From positions 1 through 35,677 of the forward strand of contig JAAVHM010000032.1 of the NCBI GenBank assembly GCA_014799675.1: 35,677 bases of DNA, written 5' to 3'. The notes beneath the pieces were generated by a model. The model saw only the letters and a program-made list of their open reading frames with translations. It was not told where the DNA came from and did no database searches. Below are positions 31,743-35,677 of the stretch, one piece after another; the stretch's first letter is position 1; each line of letters opens with the position of its first letter. The DNA is from Ruminococcus sp. (GTDB lineage: Bacteria > Bacillota > Clostridia > Oscillospirales > Ruminococcaceae). The position numbers and the translations under genes are program-made.

Positions 31743-34700
31743 ATGAAGAAAAAATTAATTCTGAACACTTTAAGAAGCGTTAAAAACACGAAGAGCCGAT
31801 TTTTTGCAATTATGGCAATTATTGCTATCGGCTGCGGTTTTTTTGCGGGAGTAAAGTCGGCGGGTCCCGACATGAAGCTAAGCGCGGCGGATTATTTTGA
31901 AAAGCAGGGCTTGGCGGACATACATATGATGTCAGCTCTCGGCTTCGACGACGAGGACGTGACGGCGGTCTCCGACACGGGAATTGCCGATGAGATCTAT
32001 GCGGGATATTCCGCAGACCTTATTATAGAGGGCGGCGACAACAACGGAAAAATTGTCAAGACCTATTCCTATAACAAGGACAGCGGCATTAATTTGCCAT
32101 ATCTTACCGAGGGGCGGCTTCCCGAAAAAGCTGACGAAATCGTGGTGGACGAAAAATTTTACTCGGCTGTCACGCCGAATATCGGCGACAAGATAACCCT
32201 TACTGCCGACGGTGACAACGATATTTCCGATTATCTTTCCCGCGCCGAATTCACCGTTGTGGGAAAAGCCCGTCTGCCTGTTTATGTGGCTTACGACAGG
32301 GGCAGCGCAGGCTTCGGAAACGGCGTTATAAACGGCTGGCTGCTTATTCCCGAGGAAAATTTTTCCTATGATATCTACACGGATATTTATGTACGGCTTT
32401 CGGAAACAGCGGACGTTGACCCATTTACCAATAAATATGAGGAAATTATTGACAGCAGCATTGACCGTCTCGAAGAGCTTGGGGAGGTTCAGATAGAACA
32501 CCGCAAAAACGTAGTTCTTGAGGAAGCTTACGAGGAGATAGACGATGCAAAGGCGGAGGTTGCTGACGGTGAAGCTGAAATTGCTGAAAACGAGCAGAAG
32601 CTTGCTGATGCGGAAAAGGAAATTGCCGACGGCGAGGCGGAAATTTCCGAAAATTTGCAGAAAATTGCCGACGCCGAAAAAGAAATTGCCGACGGTCAGG
32701 AAGAGCTTACAGACAGAGAAATTGAGTACCATGACGGCGAAAGATTTATAAACATAATGAACGGCACTGTAAATTGGATAAACGGAATTATCGATGATTA
32801 CGCTGTCAACGCTGCGGCAAATGAAACGGAGATTTCCGAAAAAATAGAAAGTTACCCCTCCAATGACTTTTTTGCCGTGGACGAAACTTTGCAGCAGCTT
32901 ATAACAGGGTATATGTCCATACCCGCGGCGTATGACGACGGCACGAAATCCGCCTGCGGACAGGGTTTGCGGCAATATTCGGCGGAGCTTTCCGCACAGG
33001 CGCAGGAGTTGGAAACGACCCTTGCAGAGTCAAGAATACAGCTTGACAATGCCAAAGCGGAACTTGACAACGCCCGCGCGGAGGTTGCCGAGGGAAAAGA
33101 AGAAATTGAAAAGGCAAGAACGGAAATTGCTGACGGAAAACAGGAAATCGCGGACGGCAAAAAAGAAATTGCCGACGCAAAAAAGGAAATAGAGGAAGCA
33201 AAAGAGGAAATTGCCGACGCGGAGAGAGAGGCCCACGAGGCTGTTGATGATGCGGAATGGTACGTTTTCGACCGCGACTTCAACCCGTACTACTCCCACT
33301 ATGCGGAGGACTGCGAGCGCGTGGACGCTATCGCGGCGGTGTTCCCTATCTTCTTTATTCTGGTGGCGGCGTTGGTTTGCTGCACCACAATGACCCGAAT
33401 GGTTGAGGAACAGCGTACCCAGATCGGAACGCTGAAAGCCCTCGGTTACAGCAGATTTACCATTATTTCGCAGTACATTCTATACGCTTTGGCGGCAAGC
33501 ATACCCGGCGGGTTTGTGGGGCTTCTGATAGGCTTCAACACGCTTCCCCGAGTAATTTTCGTGTGCTATCAAAGTATGTACACTCAACCTTATCTTATTG
33601 CGAATTTCAAGTGGGATTACGCTATCGGCTGCATTACGGCGGCTTGTCTTTGCACGGGGCTTTCCGCGCTTTACGCAAGCAGGCAGGAACTGGTTTCCTG
33701 TCCCGCCCAGCTTATGCGACCCAAGCCACCAAAGGACGGCAAGCGTATACTATTAGAAAGAATAACCTTTATATGGAAGCGGTTAAAGTTTACCACAAAG
33801 GTAACTTTCCGAAATCTTTTCAGATACAAGGCGCGGCTTCTTATGACAGTTATTGGAATTGCAGGCTGTACGGCTCTTTTGCTGACAGGATTTGGATTAA
33901 AGGAGTCAATTTCGGCGATAGTTGACAGGCAGTACGGCGATATTTTCAGATATGACGCACTTGCGGCTCTGGACGAGGATTCCGGGGCGGAATTTTCCGA
34001 AATAATTTCCGACTGCGAAAGCTCGGGTATCGTTACCGAAAAAATGCTTGTTATGCAGGGTACGGAGGACGTTTGGAGCGATTTATCAAACGGTGAAAAA
34101 TTTGAAGCATATATAATGGTACCCAGCGAAGCGGAGAATTTCAGAAGCTTTATCGACCTGCACACGCGGCAGGGCAAGTCTCCAATTGAGCTTGGAGACG
34201 GGGTTGTGCTTGGTGAAAAGCTTGCAAGATTTCTCGGTGTCAAGGTTGGGGACGAGGTTTATTTTGCGGAAAATAAGCCTATCCGCGTGGACGGAATTTG
34301 CGAAAACTACACCTTTAACTATGCGTACATGAAGCCAGAGACTTACGCAAAGACGGGGCTTGGGGAGTTGAAAAACAATATCCTGCTGATGAATATGACG
34401 GACGAAAACGCAAGCGACCAGCTTTCGGAAGTGCTTTTGGAGCATGAGGCGGTGCTTGGCATAAGCTACTCCAGCGGCGGCGGAGACAAGTTCCGCGACC
34501 TTGTGGACAGCCTTGCGCTGATAGTTGTTGCGATAATCGCTTCGGCGGGGGCGCTGGCGTTTGTGGTACTGTTCAATCTTTCCAACATCAACGTGAACGA
34601 GCGTATCAGGGAGCTTGCCACCATAAAGGTTCTTGGCTTTTTCGACGGCGAGGTTGCGGCGTACATATATCGTGAGAACATTCTCTCCACTATAATGGGT

Positions 34701-34913
34701 ACGGGCGCGGGACTTATACTGGGAATTTTCCTTGAAAAATTTGTAGTGCAGACCGCCGAGGTCGACGCGGTAATGTTTGCCCCGGGAATTGCGGCGTACT
34801 GCTTCTTTGCGGCGGCGGCAATAAGCGTATTCTTCTCGGTTTTGGTGAATATTACGCTGTATTTCAGGCTTAAAAAGATAGATATGGCGACGTCCTTAAA
34901 GGCTATAGAGTAA
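31743..34913 (+). CDS. Giant FtsX-type ABC permease with coiled-coil extracellular insert
   Basis: 1056 residues. A first membrane helix (about 18-38) is followed by an outside MacB-like domain (about 40-250), a Lys/Glu/Ala/Asp-rich coiled coil written as repeats of EIADGEAEI/KEIADAEKEI (about 258-335), a loop, and a second coiled coil (about 425-505). Then comes the first FtsX core (about 530-660; VCCTTMTRMVEEQRTQIGTLKALGYSR), a second half starting RNLFRYKARLLMTVIGIAGC (about 690-725), another outside domain, and the last FtsX core (about 920-1050). The coiled coil suggests contact with peptidoglycan-acting partners or a signalling protein. A 3'-end TATTT repeat array separates it from the PASTA gene. 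Confidence 0.94.
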   Translation: MKKKLILNTLRSVKNTKSRFFAIMAIIAIGCGFFAGVKSAGPDMKLSAADYFEKQGLADIHMMSALGFDDEDVTAVSDTGIADEIYAGYSADLIIEGGDNNGKIVKTYSYNKDSGINLPYLTEGRLPEKADEIVVDEKFYSAVTPNIGDKITLTADGDNDISDYLSRAEFTVVGKARLPVYVAYDRGSAGFGNGVINGWLLIPEENFSYDIYTDIYVRLSETADVDPFTNKYEEIIDSSIDRLEELGEVQIEHRKNVVLEEAYEEIDDAKAEVADGEAEIAENEQKLADAEKEIADGEAEISENLQKIADAEKEIADGQEELTDREIEYHDGERFINIMNGTVNWINGIIDDYAVNAAANETEISEKIESYPSNDFFAVDETLQQLITGYMSIPAAYDDGTKSACGQGLRQYSAELSAQAQELETTLAESRIQLDNAKAELDNARAEVAEGKEEIEKARTEIADGKQEIADGKKEIADAKKEIEEAKEEIADAEREAHEAVDDAEWYVFDRDFNPYYSHYAEDCERVDAIAAVFPIFFILVAALVCCTTMTRMVEEQRTQIGTLKALGYSRFTIISQYILYALAASIPGGFVGLLIGFNTLPRVIFVCYQSMYTQPYLIANFKWDYAIGCITAACLCTGLSALYASRQELVSCPAQLMRPKPPKDGKRILLERITFIWKRLKFTTKVTFRNLFRYKARLLMTVIGIAGCTALLLTGFGLKESISAIVDRQYGDIFRYDALAALDEDSGAEFSEIISDCESSGIVTEKMLVMQGTEDVWSDLSNGEKFEAYIMVPSEAENFRSFIDLHTRQGKSPIELGDGVVLGEKLARFLGVKVGDEVYFAENKPIRVDGICENYTFNYAYMKPETYAKTGLGELKNNILLMNMTDENASDQLSEVLLEHEAVLGISYSSGGGDKFRDLVDSLALIVVAIIASAGALAFVVLFNLSNINVNERIRELATIKVLGFFDGEVAAYIYRENILSTIMGTGAGLILGIFLEKFVVQTAEVDAVMFAPGIAAYCFFAAAAISVFFSVLVNITLYFRLKKIDMATSLKAIE

Positions 34914-34916
34914 GTT

Positions 34917-34982
34917 TATTTGCAGATTATTTACAGAATATTTATAGACCATTTGCTGAATATTTATGTATTATTTGCTAAC
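34917..34982 (+). repeat. 11-bp tandem repeat array, 6 units
   Basis: Three bases after the permease stop: TATTTGCAGAT, TATTTACAGAA, TATTTATAGAC, CATTTGCTGAA, TATTTATGTAT, TATTTGCTAAC, exactly head to tail. This is the clearest of the four arrays and lies before the ribosome site of the next gene. Confidence 0.8.
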
Positions 34983-35006
34983 AAAGTAAACGATTGGGGG
35001 AATTTT

Positions 35007-35677
35007 ATGAATTACAGACGGGAAAAAATCATCAGAATAATTGTAATTATCGTTTCCTTTGCGATTATTATTGGGATTACACTGTACATTTTCTTTAAAC
35101 CCGCAAAGCTGCCTGATTATGAAATCGGCGTTATGCCGAATATAGTGGGTTACAGCTATATGGAAGTTCGTAATTACTACTCACAACAGTTTGACCTTGA
35201 AGTGACGGGAGAAGATTACTCCGAAGAATTTCCCGACGGAGCAATTTTGTCACAAATTCCTGCTGAAGGGTTAGAGTATCTCGTTGGAAACACAACAGTA
35301 AAAGTCACCGTCAGCAAGGGCGCAAAGCCTGTTGAGCCAACGGTTACAGAGGTAACTGTTACAGAGGAAATTCCAACCAAGACGGAAACAGAGGTTACCG
35401 AGGAAATTCAGCGGGTAGACGGTCCGATAGAAAACCCCGAAGCGGCGTTTGAACACAATTATCCCGAAATGGAACTGGAGCTTACTGCCGTGGGAATGGA
35501 AATCCCCGACAGCGCAAAGGAGCTTGCGGACGAGTTGTACGCTGTTCTGCGGCGGCACGGCGCGGACGCGGGGTTTCTTTACTACAACCCTCACACGGGG
35601 GGAAGTCTCGAATACAATGCGGACGAAAAGTTTTCCTCGGGAAGTATCATAAAGGCGATCTATGCGCGGAGTATTCT
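35007..35677 (+). CDS. Membrane-anchored PASTA plus beta-lactamase-fold serine hydrolase (cut by window edge)
   Basis: 223 complete codons visible, open at the window end. Starts MNYRREKIIRIIVIIVSF: a short basic head and one membrane helix (about 9-31). A PASTA domain (about 38-110: PDYEIGVMPNIVGYSYMEV, then DGAILSQIPAEG and TVKVTVSKGAK) binds muropeptides or beta-lactams. After a Val/Thr/Glu-rich linker comes the start of a class A beta-lactamase/D,D-peptidase fold (AGFLYYNPHTGGSLEYNADEK..) with the nucleophile in SIIK (213-216), the SxxK motif. Likely a wall transpeptidase-type, D-Ala-D-Ala carboxypeptidase or related hydrolase. GGGGG precedes the ATG by six bases. Confidence 0.88.
   Translation, partial: MNYRREKIIRIIVIIVSFAIIIGITLYIFFKPAKLPDYEIGVMPNIVGYSYMEVRNYYSQQFDLEVTGEDYSEEFPDGAILSQIPAEGLEYLVGNTTVKVTVSKGAKPVEPTVTEVTVTEEIPTKTETEVTEEIQRVDGPIENPEAAFEHNYPEMELELTAVGMEIPDSAKELADELYAVLRRHGADAGFLYYNPHTGGSLEYNADEKFSSGSIIKAIYARSI

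Noticed and set aside
31932..32975. 347-residue minus-strand open frame opposite the permease gene
   Set aside because: It lies wholly inside the coding region of the FtsX-type permease and shows no start signal or motif.
34917..34982. 11-bp array as a CRISPR or origin iteron array
   Set aside because: Units are only 11 bases with no spacers; there is no replication initiator gene or DnaA-box cluster nearby. An iteron role is not supported.

Overview
The window looks like chromosomal DNA from a Gram-positive, low-to-moderate GC anaerobe of the Clostridia, most likely a Ruminococcus-like member of the Oscillospiraceae. This is inferred from strong AGGAGG-type ribosome sites, SigA-type promoters (TTGACA/17/TATAAT), a short SRP RNA beside dnaX, a methionine synthase split from its reactivation domain, lipoprotein and cell-wall-binding proteins, and the protein families present. 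No rRNA, tRNA, CRISPR array, prophage or transposase was found.

Layout. (1) 1-1630, minus: SRP RNA, a TPR membrane protein, then the start of dnaX. (2) 1660-4740: an unknown acidic protein with a repeat-filled leader, diverging from a secreted cell-wall-binding protein. (3) 4750-7730, plus: a zinc-finger protein, an unknown protein coupled to it, and shikimate kinase. (4) 7744-10909, minus: B12-dependent methionine synthase and its separate reactivation protein. metF, which makes the methyl donor, lies 10 kb away (19811-20671) in the same orientation, so a full methionine methyl cycle is present. (5) 10955-22235, minus: a long run of small, closely spaced genes (six GNAT or GNAT-like acetyltransferases, two NUDIX hydrolases, three methyltransferases of which two are a recent tandem copy, YdeI, a CHAP-like hydrolase, a tyrosine phosphatase, a nucleotidyltransferase, and orphans). 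It reads like an accessory cassette region. (6) 22378-30611: a sialate O-acetylesterase, a very acidic repeat protein, an AI-2E-type permease, a lipoprotein with a small partner diverging from an Xre regulator, and an SGNH hydrolase plus DUF4358 lipoprotein pair. (7) 31017 to the end, plus: an ABC transporter ATPase, a giant FtsX-type permease with coiled coils, and the start of a PASTA plus beta-lactamase-fold serine hydrolase.

The most unusual signals are not genes. An 11-bp tandem direct repeat (consensus TATTTACTAAC) recurs in four separate intergenic places (20 clear units), each time on the sense strand downstream of a stop codon, in three cases 0-3 bases after it. metF has no ATG, GTG or TTG that could give a full-length protein. 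Two unrelated families of dispersed intergenic repeats are present, one of which supplies or abuts stop codons. The unknown gene at 1724-2893 has two mutated copies of its own start region in its leader. The Xre/lipoprotein divergent promoters overlap at the -35 and carry two matching operator-like boxes.
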